A stretch of DNA of 45,552 nt from a virus. A program made the translations under genes and the position numbers. The notes beneath the pieces are model-generated. The model was given only the letters and a program-made list of their open reading frames with translations. It had not been told where the DNA came from and did not search any database. Positions 32,722 to 41,313 of the stretch are shown piece by piece (position 1 is the first letter of the stretch; the number at the start of each line of letters is the position of its first letter). The stretch covers positions 1 through 45,552 of IMG/VR virus record IMGVR_UViG_3300005530_000039; one strand, 5' to 3'.

Positions 32722-33228
32722 TTATGCTAAGAACGATGCAATGAATTTCCAGAAGATAACATTCTGATCAGTGTCAATACCAGTAACAACAACTCTAGCA
32801 TTACCGGCAGTTTTATTCTTATCAACTGTCCAAATACCAGAATAAGCAGTAATACCATACTGAATGCCTATATCTGTCTTAGCCGGAGCAATAACAGTTG
32901 AAGAGTTATTAGTAAATTCAGATTCAAAGATTGTCTGATCATTCGGGCGAACGACAGAAACCTTCTGTGAACGTCCAGTGAAAGTAGTGGGACTATTTGC
33001 AGCAGCAAAACCAGGAGAAGTATCAGCAGCCTGCAATGAAACTCCAACAATAGTGCCAGAACCTGGATTTGCAGATGCAACAATAACGTTACCAGTTGAG
33101 CCACCTTCAAATACTAAAACTTCACCTAATAAGAAGGTTTGACCAGTAGCATAATCCATATACTGGACACCTTCAATCTTTCCACCTTGAATCTGATGTA
33201 CTCTTATTGCCTTCTTGGCTGTAGCCAT
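32722..33228 (-). CDS. putative head decoration/cement protein (168 aa)
   Basis: Beta-rich protein (KIEGVQYMDYATGQTFLLGEVLVFEGG; SGTIVGVSLQAADTSPGF) that fits small capsid-stabilising (cement) proteins encoded before the major capsid gene. The N-terminus MATAKKAIRVHQI is basic. The only gene between the scaffold region and repeat copy 4. Role inferred from position and fold pattern. Confidence 0.55.
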   Translation of the reverse strand: MATAKKAIRVHQIQGGKIEGVQYMDYATGQTFLLGEVLVFEGGSTGNVIVASANPGSGTIVGVSLQAADTSPGFAAANSPTTFTGRSQKVSVVRPNDQTIFESEFTNNSSTVIAPAKTDIGIQYGITAYSGIWTVDKNKTAGNARVVVTGIDTDQNVIFWKFIASFLA

Positions 33229-33231
33229 TTG

Positions 33232-33765
33232 TTAGCCTTTTGGCGTTAATGTTCTCTCAATTTCAACGCCATCAACTTCCTGTAAACTAGACGCTACTAA
33301 ATCTCCCTTGCCAGAAGTTAATGGCATTCCTAGTCCACGATTGTTAGCTTCGAAATCTGACTCTTCTTTCTGCTTTCTTCGATTACGTAGGTGCGTATCA
33401 CGATACTTATCTCGCGCAACCTGATCAATTATTTCTTTCTTCCACTTAGGAATCGTCATGAAAACTACATCACCGAGATTAGCAGTACCATCTCCATGAT
33501 CATTTGCAGACTTCTTCGGTGCAAATTCTGTATCTATGGAGTATCCATAAATTTCCATCCTCTTAACGAACTGAGGATCTCTTGCAACCCATTCACCATG
33601 TATATGGTCTGGTAACTCTACATGTAATCTATCTATTACTAATCCTCTATCGAACACTCCAGCCATTCTCGCTTTATATTCAGCGACTTCACTTGGAGTT
33701 GGAACATGTCCAAGATGTGTGGCAGTGGAGTTTGTTAAGTCGATATCAATCTCGCGCTCTGGCAT
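33232..33765 (-). CDS. head-region hypothetical protein (177 aa)
   Basis: Mixed alpha/beta protein with charged helix (IIDQVARDKYRDTHLRNRRKQKEESDF) and acidic N-terminus (PEREIDIDLTNST). Lies 2 nt from the scaffold gene and 3 nt from the cement gene. No family recognised. A head-assembly role is suggested only by location. Confidence 0.5.
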   Translation of the reverse strand: MPEREIDIDLTNSTATHLGHVPTPSEVAEYKARMAGVFDRGLVIDRLHVELPDHIHGEWVARDPQFVKRMEIYGYSIDTEFAPKKSANDHGDGTANLGDVVFMTIPKWKKEIIDQVARDKYRDTHLRNRRKQKEESDFEANNRGLGMPLTSGKGDLVASSLQEVDGVEIERTLTPKG

Positions 33766-33767
33766 GA

Positions 33768-34565
33768 TTATTTACTCCTCTTCTTACGATCTTCTTTTAT
33801 CTTTCTCCATGCAGCCTCAAATTGATCGGGAGGAGTATCACGCATAATAATAAATTCTTCTGGTGTATATCCTTTCTCACGAGCTAACCTACGCTCATTC
33901 TCATTTAAATCATTAACTGTAGGCACTTTAGGTATGGCCGGATCGGAAGTAGCCGGAACTCTAGCAGATGGTTGTAAATGCGGTGGGATTATATCATTCC
34001 TCGCCGGAGGATTACTAGCTGGGGGAGGATTTGGATTTGGATTCGGCGGAGGATTTCTACCAGGATTCTGCATATTAGCTAATGCAGCATCTGCTATTAA
34101 TAACTTAATTTGTGCAACTACAGCCGGTTCATTAACAACGAAATTTGGATTGTCAACTAAGAATGTCTTATCTAATATTGGTTCTAGTTGACCGATAAGC
34201 TGAACAAGATGCGGATTCTGTGCCTTAAGCCGAGTCTTAATATCATGATAATCATTCTTACGTTGCATACTAGCCAACGTATCATTCATCGGCCTAATTG
34301 TTTCTCTTACATCACTTAATACACGTTGAGCAAATCTTTCTGGATCAGTATGAACAACTCCAGGCTCTAATGGAGCAGGCGGAGTCGGAGGAGTACGTCT
34401 AGCTTCTTCTAGTTCTTTACGTAATCTTTCAGCTTCTTGTTGAGCAGCTAGGCGAGCATTATTATTTTCATATAATAACGCTTGCCATTGTCTATCAATC
34501 GGTGGATCTTCATTTCCACCAGGGTCTGGATTGATCGTTGGGTCTATTATCGGAGGGTTCGTCAT
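33768..34565 (-). CDS. capsid scaffolding protein (265 aa)
   Basis: Long, highly helical, charged and proline-punctuated protein. It has a coiled coil near 30-55 (ARLAAQQEAERLRKELEEAR), a second helical core about 90-170, a low-complexity Pro/Asn linker (NPPPNPNPNPPPASNPPAR) and a basic C-terminus (EDRKKRSK). This composition and its place right before the capsid group are typical of podovirus scaffolds, in which the basic tail binds the coat protein. Overlaps the preceding small gene by 56 nt. Confidence 0.78.
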   Translation of the reverse strand: MTNPPIIDPTINPDPGGNEDPPIDRQWQALLYENNNARLAAQQEAERLRKELEEARRTPPTPPAPLEPGVVHTDPERFAQRVLSDVRETIRPMNDTLASMQRKNDYHDIKTRLKAQNPHLVQLIGQLEPILDKTFLVDNPNFVVNEPAVVAQIKLLIADAALANMQNPGRNPPPNPNPNPPPASNPPARNDIIPPHLQPSARVPATSDPAIPKVPTVNDLNENERRLAREKGYTPEEFIIMRDTPPDQFEAAWRKIKEDRKKRSK

Positions 34566-34806
34566 TTCGTTTATCTCTTGGGTCCGAGTATAAGTTAGTA
34601 AATACGTTTAATAATGTACGAGTAGCTTTAATCACACCTCTTATTTCTTGTGTTTCATCGTGTGATTTATCACGCTCCAGTAGAAGTTGTGCCTGCTTCT
34701 GGAATCCCTCCACCACTCGAATTAGAACTAGGAATCCCCGTGTTCGGCTGATTTCCCGGAGTTCCTTGATTTGGTCCTCCGCCAGGCCCAATTGTTTTAG
34801 GTCCAT
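34510..34806 (-). CDS. helical protein overlapping portal and scaffold genes (98 aa)
   Basis: A coherent helical protein (DLKQLGLAEDQIKELREISRT; FLVLIRVVEGFQKQAQLLLERDK; EIRGVIKATRTLLNVF) overlapping the portal gene by 137 nt at one end and the scaffold by 56 nt at the other, in different frames. The quality of the helical pattern argues it is translated. It may be a scaffold-like or head-assembly partner. Long overlaps are unusual elsewhere in this genome. Confidence 0.55.
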   Translation of the reverse strand: MDLKQLGLAEDQIKELREISRTRGFLVLIRVVEGFQKQAQLLLERDKSHDETQEIRGVIKATRTLLNVFTNLYSDPRDKRNDEPSDNRPNDQSRPWWK

Positions 34807-36574
34807 TAGGACTCATTAACATCGCAATTAATTGTTGTGGGATCAAGAATCTATCTGCACCACGAATGTTAAATGAATCAGATATTTGTTGCATTGCTTC
34901 TGTACCAGCCTTAATAGCTTGCACAACAAGAACTGGTAACAATTGTGGCAATGCCATCTGAGCTAACTGTATCATCTGTGTATAATACTGAGTTAGCATT
35001 CCAGCATATTGAGTATAATTATTTCTATCTACAAGATCATTTTGTGATTGAGAAACTATATTAACATCAAATAAAAATCCAGATCTAATTACATCACATG
35101 GAGCTTTTAGAATCTGTTCAATTGCAGATCCATTAGGTCCTAATACTGTGAAGAATCTAGGATCTCTAAATCCGAATTGAGATTCATTACATAAGACGTC
35201 TATAGCAATTTCTCTCATGAAGATTTTATGATTATCATGAGAGTAATCAAAACGTCTATTATATTCCGCCATTCGCTGCATATCAGATGTTGCAGTTCCT
35301 GGCGTTCCAGATTGTGGCATACCTAAGTTTAATTCATTTACTCCCAATCGCTGTTGGGAATATGTAACCAACATTTGTTCATCATTAAACGAAGATGGAT
35401 AGATTTCTCCAAGCTGAATATCTTGAACATCATCCATCTCATCTACGAACCATATCTTACCAGGGAATAATGGTTCGTCAGGTGATATACCAATTCCTTG
35501 CTTAACTTTAAACATTCGCATATTGGCAAGTGTAGCATTGTCAATACGCTGACGATGTTGTGTAGTTACTTCAGATTGAAATTGTTCATTCTGTTTCCCA
35601 ACTCCAATTCCTGCCCAACGATGTTCAAGTGGAAAGTATCTTGCAATTCTATATGGTCTGTGTAAATCATCATGCCAGTTATATCTAATTGAGAAAAAGA
35701 ATTGGTACATTCTGTGATAATGTACAACTATCTCTTTCTCTTTACCCGAACCATCCACATCAAATGATAACCAAATCTCCTGCCAACCAATTTCCTTTGG
35801 CCACTGAATAGGAGTTTGATCTTGGAATTTTCTAACTTCTTGTGTATATGGTGTGGATGATAAGTTCTGACCATATCCTACTACCGAATCTGTTAATTTC
35901 TCATATGCTTCTGGCCGGAAGAATCCAGAATCACAATAAGATTTAACTAATGAAAGATTCTCTAAATGTTCTTCACCACACCAAGGCGCTGTTTGTGGGT
36001 CAATAGCTGTAAATGGCATTAAAAAGTTAGCCAAAGGTACAGCTGTAGCAGTAGATCCTTGCTTTGTAACTACTTCAAACTCAGTTTCTACCCCTCCTGG
36101 ATCGACTTTTACAGCTGTTTTGACTACTTTTTGATAGCCGGATTTGCCTACACAAGTGCCTAATTTAGTCGATTCTAACAGCGCCTCATCAGCAAAATGC
36201 CTTAAATTTGCCCCATTTTTGAGCAAAGTATAGTTAACTGCACGCTGTAGATCGTGATTTAAGTCTTGTTGTGTAGGATCTAATATGGTTGTAGCCGCAA
36301 TTTGATCAGGTAATGCGAACAGGGAAGTCATTTCCCTGGCATGGATTGATTCAACTGCAATTGCTGTTAATGGAACAATAACATTTGCAGCCCCTTTATA
36401 GGGATATGTAGCTACAGATGTGCTAGGAGAAGCCCAATAATCATCTTGCCATGACTGTAAGTCACGAACCCACGTTGCCCTTTCGGACTGGTGGGTCATT
36501 AATTCTGTATTTAAATAAGATATTAAAGCTGCTTCCCTTTCAGGATCTAGCTTTAACTCGCGAGGGTATTCCAT
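34670..36574 (-). CDS. portal protein (634 aa)
   Basis: Podovirus-type portal protein, the dodecameric ring at one capsid vertex through which DNA is packaged. Features include the N-terminal helix/wing region (HQSERATWVRDLQSWQDDYWAS), the GAANVIVPLTAIAVESIHAREMTSLFALPD segment typical of this portal type, GTCVGKSGYQKV, YRIARYFPLEHRWAGIGVGKQNEQFQSEVTT (clip/wing) and a Gly/Pro/Asn-rich C-terminal tail (GPNQGTPGNQPNTG). Its 634 residues fit such portals. Lies downstream of the terminase and of small genes that resemble packaging accessories. Confidence 0.85.
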   Translation of the reverse strand: MEYPRELKLDPEREAALISYLNTELMTHQSERATWVRDLQSWQDDYWASPSTSVATYPYKGAANVIVPLTAIAVESIHAREMTSLFALPDQIAATTILDPTQQDLNHDLQRAVNYTLLKNGANLRHFADEALLESTKLGTCVGKSGYQKVVKTAVKVDPGGVETEFEVVTKQGSTATAVPLANFLMPFTAIDPQTAPWCGEEHLENLSLVKSYCDSGFFRPEAYEKLTDSVVGYGQNLSSTPYTQEVRKFQDQTPIQWPKEIGWQEIWLSFDVDGSGKEKEIVVHYHRMYQFFFSIRYNWHDDLHRPYRIARYFPLEHRWAGIGVGKQNEQFQSEVTTQHRQRIDNATLANMRMFKVKQGIGISPDEPLFPGKIWFVDEMDDVQDIQLGEIYPSSFNDEQMLVTYSQQRLGVNELNLGMPQSGTPGTATSDMQRMAEYNRRFDYSHDNHKIFMREIAIDVLCNESQFGFRDPRFFTVLGPNGSAIEQILKAPCDVIRSGFLFDVNIVSQSQNDLVDRNNYTQYAGMLTQYYTQMIQLAQMALPQLLPVLVVQAIKAGTEAMQQISDSFNIRGADRFLIPQQLIAMLMSPNGPKTIGPGGGPNQGTPGNQPNTGIPSSNSSGGGIPEAGTTSTGA

Positions 36575-36578
36575 CTAA

Positions 36579-36761
36579 CTATTTATTGACAGAATTTGGA
36601 GAAACTTCAATAGCAACCTCAGAAACTACCTGTGTTCGATTAGGTTGATACCATTTTCTAGCCGGAAGTGTTACTTTTGTATCAGTATTTTGATCAATTT
36701 TAGGCAACATTGATGGGGCTTTGTCTTTTAAGCGATTAATTGGCTTAATTTCACCCATCAT
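36579..36761 (-). CDS. small hypothetical protein (60 aa)
   Basis: Polar, proline-containing 60-residue protein (GEIKPINRLKDKAPSMLPKI; LPARKWYQPNRTQ). Coupled by ATGA to the conserved small gene upstream (36758-36913) and 4 nt from the portal gene. Unstructured-looking; no family recognised. Confidence 0.55.
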   Translation of the reverse strand: MMGEIKPINRLKDKAPSMLPKIDQNTDTKVTLPARKWYQPNRTQVVSEVAIEVSPNSVNK

Positions 36762-36913
36762 TTCACCTTTTTAAGGTTCGGATTCTTCTTTTTTGCTGCT
36801 GGCGACGCTTTACGAGTTGCTGAAGCAAGTATTGCTCCCGCTGCTTTCTTAGATACTCCTTCCCTTTTCGATATTTTGTCTTGTTCCGCTTTAAAGCCAG
36901 GATGTTTAGCCAT
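36758..36913 (-). CDS. conserved small basic phage protein (51 aa)
   Basis: Reads MAKHPGFKAEQDKISKREG, then VSKKAAGAILASATRKASP and AAKKKNPNLKKVK. This is a well-known short family near portal and head genes in podoviruses and siphoviruses, recognised by pattern (GFK..Q..I....G.....AGAILAS.TR.AS..AKK.NP.L..V). Probably a nucleic-acid-binding or head-assembly accessory; function not established. Confidence 0.72.
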   Translation of the reverse strand: MAKHPGFKAEQDKISKREGVSKKAAGAILASATRKASPAAKKKNPNLKKVK

Positions 36914-36948
36914 ACCCTAAGCCTCTTATGAATGTTAAACATGGCATA

Positions 36949-37107
36949 TTACTTCTTATTGAACCCCGCACGAACGCCATTAGTGTCATTCTTATTACTC
37001 GTACCAGGTTTAATACCCTTATTCTTAAGTTTTGAGGCTCCCTGGCGAACAACTTTGCCAGTTTTATCAGTTTTAGTATATGCAGAAGAGTTTGAGCAGT
37101 CTTTCAT
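36949..37107 (-). CDS. small basic hypothetical protein (52 aa)
   Basis: Start at 37107, preceded by CTGGAG, gives 52 residues, mostly Lys/Asn/Ser/Gly (GKVVRQGASKLKNKGIKPG) with a cysteine near the start. A longer frame begins at 37146 but would overlap the preceding gene. Probably disordered and nucleic-acid binding. No family recognised. Confidence 0.5.
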   Translation of the reverse strand: MKDCSNSSAYTKTDKTGKVVRQGASKLKNKGIKPGTSNKNDTNGVRAGFNKK

Positions 37108-37120
37108 TTTAATTCTCCAG

Positions 37121-38455
37121 TTAAACTCCAACTCCAACTCCAACAAAACCTCTAACTATACTCCTACTAGAACCAGCACCAGAAAATGCTTGTGGGATAC
37201 CTAAAGATGCATTTAATAAGAAACCAGTTGGCTTACTAACAAGCCCAGAGTTGAGAACTGTCGGCGAACCTAAGCTTGCAGTTAACCCAAATCCAGTCGG
37301 ATTTAATGTTAATATGCTAAAGCTTGGTGTACCTAATGAAGCTGTAACACTTAATCCAGTTACAGTAATATTTTTGTCAAATGCAACAGATGGTACACCA
37401 ATTGATGCATTTAATCCAAAGCCTATTGGATTAATTGTTGCACCACTACTATTATTAATATTTACAGCCGGTGTACCAATTGATGTTGTTGCTAATAAAC
37501 CAAAATTACCTACTATATTTATATCTGATTCTATAGTAAATGTACCTAAACTTACATTTAATAAGAAACCAGTCGGTATAAGCTTGACTGTATTTAATAC
37601 AGTTGGTGTACCAACTGAAGCAGTTACTAATATTCCTGTTGGAGTAACTGTCCCAGAACCAGAAACATTAATTGTTGGTGAACCGATACTAGCATTTAAT
37701 CCAAAGCCTACTGGAGCAACCTGTACACCAGAAATATTTACAGTTGGTGTACCTAATGATGTAGATAATGCAAATCCAGTTGGAGTTTGTGTATTATTAG
37801 TTCCGCCAGCTGCAATAACATGGATAGCAGCTAATGCTTTAACTGATCCACCAGAGCCAGTAAATGTATGTGCATTTGATGTACCACCTAACTGATAGCT
37901 TGCACCACCGCAAGGTCTATCTGGATCAATTGCAAATATCTGATTAAAGTTAGTAGTTGGTACAGAACCATTTGCACAAAATACAGCAACAGTAGCTCCA
38001 TCAGTTGTTGAAGCTTCTGTAATTGATGTTACATTAGTTGCTGTTGTATTATCTGCAACAACTATACCTGTTGTTGTATCTGTACCTGTAAATGAAACTG
38101 CACCAAGATAACAATCGTAATGACCAGACCACGATCCAGCTAATGTAAATAGTCCAGTAGCAGGATTTATTAAATAAAAGAATTGTACAGTTACAACATC
38201 AGTACCATCATTTACATTAACAGTTGGTCCAGCAGTCATTGCTGCACCATTCCATGTAAATGAAACTGAGGACGGTGCAGTTGTACCGCCAGCAAATATA
38301 TTTTGCCAGCAAATAGGTATAACTAATAAAGTTGATGAGGCACCAACTGTTAAAGCGGATGAAATAGAAACTGAAGTTGCATTCGCTACTTGATGTGCCT
38401 TTCCACTTTGTGCATTACCACCAGATAAGAAGGCATCAAATGCAACATTAGCCAT
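37121..38455 (-). CDS. surface protein with nine 'PTGF.LNASLGTPTV' repeats (444 aa)
   Basis: The N-terminal 210 residues form a beta domain (Gly/Thr-rich, with GSWSGHYDCYLGAVSF). They are followed by at least nine repeats of 20-25 residues with consensus P-T-G-F-x-L-N-A-S-L-G-T-P-T-V, for example PTGFALSTSLGTPTV, PVGFGLNASIGSPTI and PTGFGLTASLGSPTV. The C-terminus ends in a hydrophobic Gly/Val stretch (FVGVGVGV). The repeats resemble 'G..ATG.VGTVTV' repeats in other virion proteins, so a multivalent capsid or tail surface role is likely. The rest is inference. Confidence 0.65.
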   Translation of the reverse strand: MANVAFDAFLSGGNAQSGKAHQVANATSVSISSALTVGASSTLLVIPICWQNIFAGGTTAPSSVSFTWNGAAMTAGPTVNVNDGTDVVTVQFFYLINPATGLFTLAGSWSGHYDCYLGAVSFTGTDTTTGIVVADNTTATNVTSITEASTTDGATVAVFCANGSVPTTNFNQIFAIDPDRPCGGASYQLGGTSNAHTFTGSGGSVKALAAIHVIAAGGTNNTQTPTGFALSTSLGTPTVNISGVQVAPVGFGLNASIGSPTINVSGSGTVTPTGILVTASVGTPTVLNTVKLIPTGFLLNVSLGTFTIESDINIVGNFGLLATTSIGTPAVNINNSSGATINPIGFGLNASIGVPSVAFDKNITVTGLSVTASLGTPSFSILTLNPTGFGLTASLGSPTVLNSGLVSKPTGFLLNASLGIPQAFSGAGSSRSIVRGFVGVGVGV

Positions 38456-39153
38456 TATAAATTACCAGCTTGATAAGATGACCAACCTTGATTACCAGTT
38501 ATAGCACCATCTACAGGCCATGTTCCCATTCCAGCCTGACCACTAGCCCATGTATTATCTATAACTGTAAGCAAAACTCTAGTATTTTGTTTCAAAGTTA
38601 TTACATTACCGGCTGTAATTTCTGCATATAATACATCACCATTAGCAAGTGTAGTAGGAACATTAACATAACTTCCTATCCCACTACCAGGATCTTTTAA
38701 TGTTGTATAGTTAGCTATTGGTCCATTCCATCTTACAATAAATGCATATGTACCACTAGGATTCTGACCTATCGAACATTCATATCCTCGTGCTACATTT
38801 GCTGAGATAGAAAAACGTAATAGTAATTCACATTCATGTGATCCACCATTACCAGTATATCCAGCTAACTTATATGCTACTGCTGTTGCAAATTGTGCTG
38901 GTGTAAATGTCTTTACTGACGTTTTAATATGCGCTATATTATCTGCAACACGTGATGTTAAGTAGAATGTATCACTAGAACCTACTGCACCATTTGCAGT
39001 AGTTTTCATGTTATGCCAATCTACTCCATCAACTAAACCATTTAGCCAGGACCCACCCTGAGAAATTGGATTCTCTATAACAGGAAAGTTTGTAGAGAAT
39101 CCAGTACTCGGTGTAATATCAATATTACTTTGTGATTGAATAATTCCCGGCAT
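38455..39153 (-). CDS. concanavalin/laminin-G-like lectin surface protein (232 aa)
   Basis: Begins MPGIIQSQSNIDITPS, almost the same opening as the neighbouring 364-residue protein (MPGLIWSQSTINPT). The rest has the jelly-roll lectin pattern: NGGSHECELLLRFSISANVARGYECSI, FIVRWNG, GDVLYAEITAGNVITLKQNTRVLLTV and terminal GNQGWSSYQAGNL, typical of concanavalin A-like glucanase/lectin domains. Probably binds polysaccharide on host or environment. Coupled by one base to its neighbours. Confidence 0.62.
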   Translation of the reverse strand: MPGIIQSQSNIDITPSTGFSTNFPVIENPISQGGSWLNGLVDGVDWHNMKTTANGAVGSSDTFYLTSRVADNIAHIKTSVKTFTPAQFATAVAYKLAGYTGNGGSHECELLLRFSISANVARGYECSIGQNPSGTYAFIVRWNGPIANYTTLKDPGSGIGSYVNVPTTLANGDVLYAEITAGNVITLKQNTRVLLTVIDNTWASGQAGMGTWPVDGAITGNQGWSSYQAGNL

Positions 39154-40247
39154 TAGTTATAATATACAGGAAAACCTATTGGACCACTACGAGGACCATA
39201 ACATACATGGAACATATGACGGAATACTTGTCCATGTGATCCATACATACCATAATGCCCAAATGTTGGGCTTCCTACTTGAGTATCCTGAATATCATTA
39301 GGACTCCAATTCTCCGCCCATGTCACACCAAGAAGCGAATACGACGGACTCGCATTATAGCCAAAGTCTATATTGGTAAAACGCGAACGAAGGGTTGGCG
39401 TCTGACCAGAGAAATCCCCCGTAGGTCCACCATCATTGACATAGAGTTCAAATATACCATCTGCAACACCACTTGCCGAATTCAACTTTATGTGGTGCTC
39501 TTCATACATCCAGTGCCCCGACTGATGTATAATTTGGCTTATATTCTGATTAAATGAAGTGCCACCACCAGGACCATGATTATTAGTATATTTCAGTACA
39601 CTGCTAGTGCTTTGATCAGTAGGTCCGCCGCCAATATTAAAACCAAGAGCATACCAGAAGATACCAGCATCATCGGGAGGTGGACCTGCACGATTTCCTG
39701 TGTGATGCTTTAAATTATTCCAAAGAAATCCAATTGAAGGATTACCTGCACCAAAGTAATTTGCTGGGACAAAGAACGAGAACGAGCGATTCCAAATTTC
39801 ATCATATCCATTTGCTGCTCGACCAGGTTCACGATGTGTTTCTGCATTCATGTACTCATGCATTCCATCATTGCCCTGATTATTCACCGGATTAACTGTA
39901 TTCGACGGCCCGATGATACCAGATGTTGCAACGTATGGAGAACGTGAGAATGCTGGCTGTAATCCTAATGCTCCAAGATTAATAATTCCACCAGCAGGAT
40001 TTGGTGGTGCAAATCCTTGATCGTTCATGCCCCAATCAAAACCACTTACACCACCAACTGGCCAGCCTTTACCCGCAATATTATTCTCATCAATAGTTTT
40101 AATGCCCATGTACCCTCTACGAAAATCATCAAGAAGTACACAGTTGGGCTGCGCAACTTCATTAGATTTAATGTAGAGGGTATCTGCTGGTGCATTAGAT
40201 GCAACAGTAGGATTAATTGTACTTTGAGACCAAATTAATCCAGGCAT
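39153..40247 (-). CDS. lectin-like / lyase-fold surface protein (364 aa)
   Basis: Shares the MPGxIxSQS opening with the next protein downstream. The beta-sandwich features are FFVPANYFGAGNPSIGFLWN, GIFWYALGFNIGGG and GHWMYEEHHIKLNSASGVADGIFELYVNDGG. The last is strongly reminiscent of concanavalin-like and polysaccharide-lyase-like folds, where 'W....H.K....G..DG...L..NG' forms the core. Gly, His and aromatic richness suggest sugar binding; catalytic residues cannot be assigned. Confidence 0.58.
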   Translation of the reverse strand: MPGLIWSQSTINPTVASNAPADTLYIKSNEVAQPNCVLLDDFRRGYMGIKTIDENNIAGKGWPVGGVSGFDWGMNDQGFAPPNPAGGIINLGALGLQPAFSRSPYVATSGIIGPSNTVNPVNNQGNDGMHEYMNAETHREPGRAANGYDEIWNRSFSFFVPANYFGAGNPSIGFLWNNLKHHTGNRAGPPPDDAGIFWYALGFNIGGGPTDQSTSSVLKYTNNHGPGGGTSFNQNISQIIHQSGHWMYEEHHIKLNSASGVADGIFELYVNDGGPTGDFSGQTPTLRSRFTNIDFGYNASPSYSLLGVTWAENWSPNDIQDTQVGSPTFGHYGMYGSHGQVFRHMFHVCYGPRSGPIGFPVYYN

Positions 40248-40928
40248 TTACGCAATTCTAATAATAGCGTTAGAAGAATCTGCAGCCGGCCACTGAATTG
40301 TAAACGTTCCGGCTGTAACTGTCTGGTCAGCTCCGAATGCAATAACAAAGACTGCCTTATTTGACTTAGATGAATTATATGCTAAACATCCATTAGCAGT
40401 AAAAGTAGCGCTTGTCCACTGTGCATCTGCCCAATCAAAAATAGCAGTCGTACCAGAAGTAACGGGGGTAGCATTTGCAACAGTAACACCAGCAGCAGTG
40501 TAACCAGTACCAGAAATTTCATTAGTAGCAGAATAAGCTGTAGTAGATGCACCTAAGGTTGCAGAAGAAGTATAAAGTGCAATCTTAACTACGTCACCAG
40601 TTGTAATGGTAAAGTTATGCGTACCAACACCAATTTCACCTTTCCACGATGTAGCAACAGCAGATGATATAGCTCCCATCACTAACGGCTGTAAGTGAAT
40701 AGAAGCATCAAATGCTGCACTCTGACTATTTAACATAGACGAGAGTGCTATAGCCGCCATCAATGGACCAAACTTCTTAACAGCCCACCTCAACATACGT
40801 CTTATAACCTTTTTTGCTAATTCTCCTACACCGACAACTTGACATACTCTTTCGCGGTGGCCATAAATATCATCTATGATAACCTTGGCCTCACCTAAAG
40901 AGATTCCATACGCATTAAGCTGAAACAT
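40248..40928 (-). CDS. virion protein with N-terminal helical module (226 aa)
   Basis: Residues about 75-226 are a beta-rich Thr/Ala/Gly domain (GEIGVGTHNFTITTGDVVKIALYTSSATLG; NEISGTGYTAAGVTVANATPV; GTFTIQWP), typical of phage head-decoration or structural proteins. The first 70 residues are a distinct, basic helical segment (IIDDIYGHRERVCQVVGVGELAKKVIRRMLRWAVKKF), probably a fused module or membrane/DNA-facing arm. The junction near residue 75 reads like two originally separate genes. No named family. Confidence 0.5.
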   Translation of the reverse strand: MFQLNAYGISLGEAKVIIDDIYGHRERVCQVVGVGELAKKVIRRMLRWAVKKFGPLMAAIALSSMLNSQSAAFDASIHLQPLVMGAISSAVATSWKGEIGVGTHNFTITTGDVVKIALYTSSATLGASTTAYSATNEISGTGYTAAGVTVANATPVTSGTTAIFDWADAQWTSATFTANGCLAYNSSKSNKAVFVIAFGADQTVTAGTFTIQWPAADSSNAIIRIA

Positions 40929-40933
40929 TGTTA

Positions 40934-41302
40934 TTAATTCTCCTGTGGGGCAATGATATTAACCGGAGTACCTACGTTATTTTCAATTGCAATTGCTGGC
41001 TTACCCAGCGTAGTCTTCCGATTATTATCAACAAATGGTTCATTTAAACGAACCAAGCCCCATGCAGCAACTGATCCATCAGAATTCGTAACAACTTTAC
41101 CATTACTGTCTACACCAGGGATACGTTTAATAACAGTAATATTATGATCTTCAGGATCATCACCAATCTTTACTCCCCAAACATCTTCTCTAACTGGGGC
41201 ATGAAAGAAAGATATTTTACCTAACTCTGATCCATCAGCCTTATAAACTATATCACCAATTTCAGGATGTCCGCCTGGACCAGATGCAAATTGAATCGTC
41301 AT
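40934..41302 (-). CDS. hypothetical structural-region protein (122 aa)
   Basis: Beta-rich 122-residue protein (GDIVYKADGSELGKISFFHAPVREDVWGVKIGDDPEDH) resembling small phage proteins with an SH3-like barrel, and ending in an alternating Val/Ile region. No family recognised. Likely one of the accessory virion proteins encoded between terminase and the surface proteins. Confidence 0.5.
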   Translation of the reverse strand: MTIQFASGPGGHPEIGDIVYKADGSELGKISFFHAPVREDVWGVKIGDDPEDHNITVIKRIPGVDSNGKVVTNSDGSVAAWGLVRLNEPFVDNNRKTTLGKPAIAIENNVGTPVNIIAPQEN

Positions 41303-41313
41303 CTTACTCTCCG

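Noticed and set aside
37251-37895. Long plus-strand open frame (214 aa) opposite the repeat-bearing surface gene
   Set aside because: Antisense to a clear protein with regular repeats; the openness follows from the repetitive codon pattern and lacks a ribosome-binding site.
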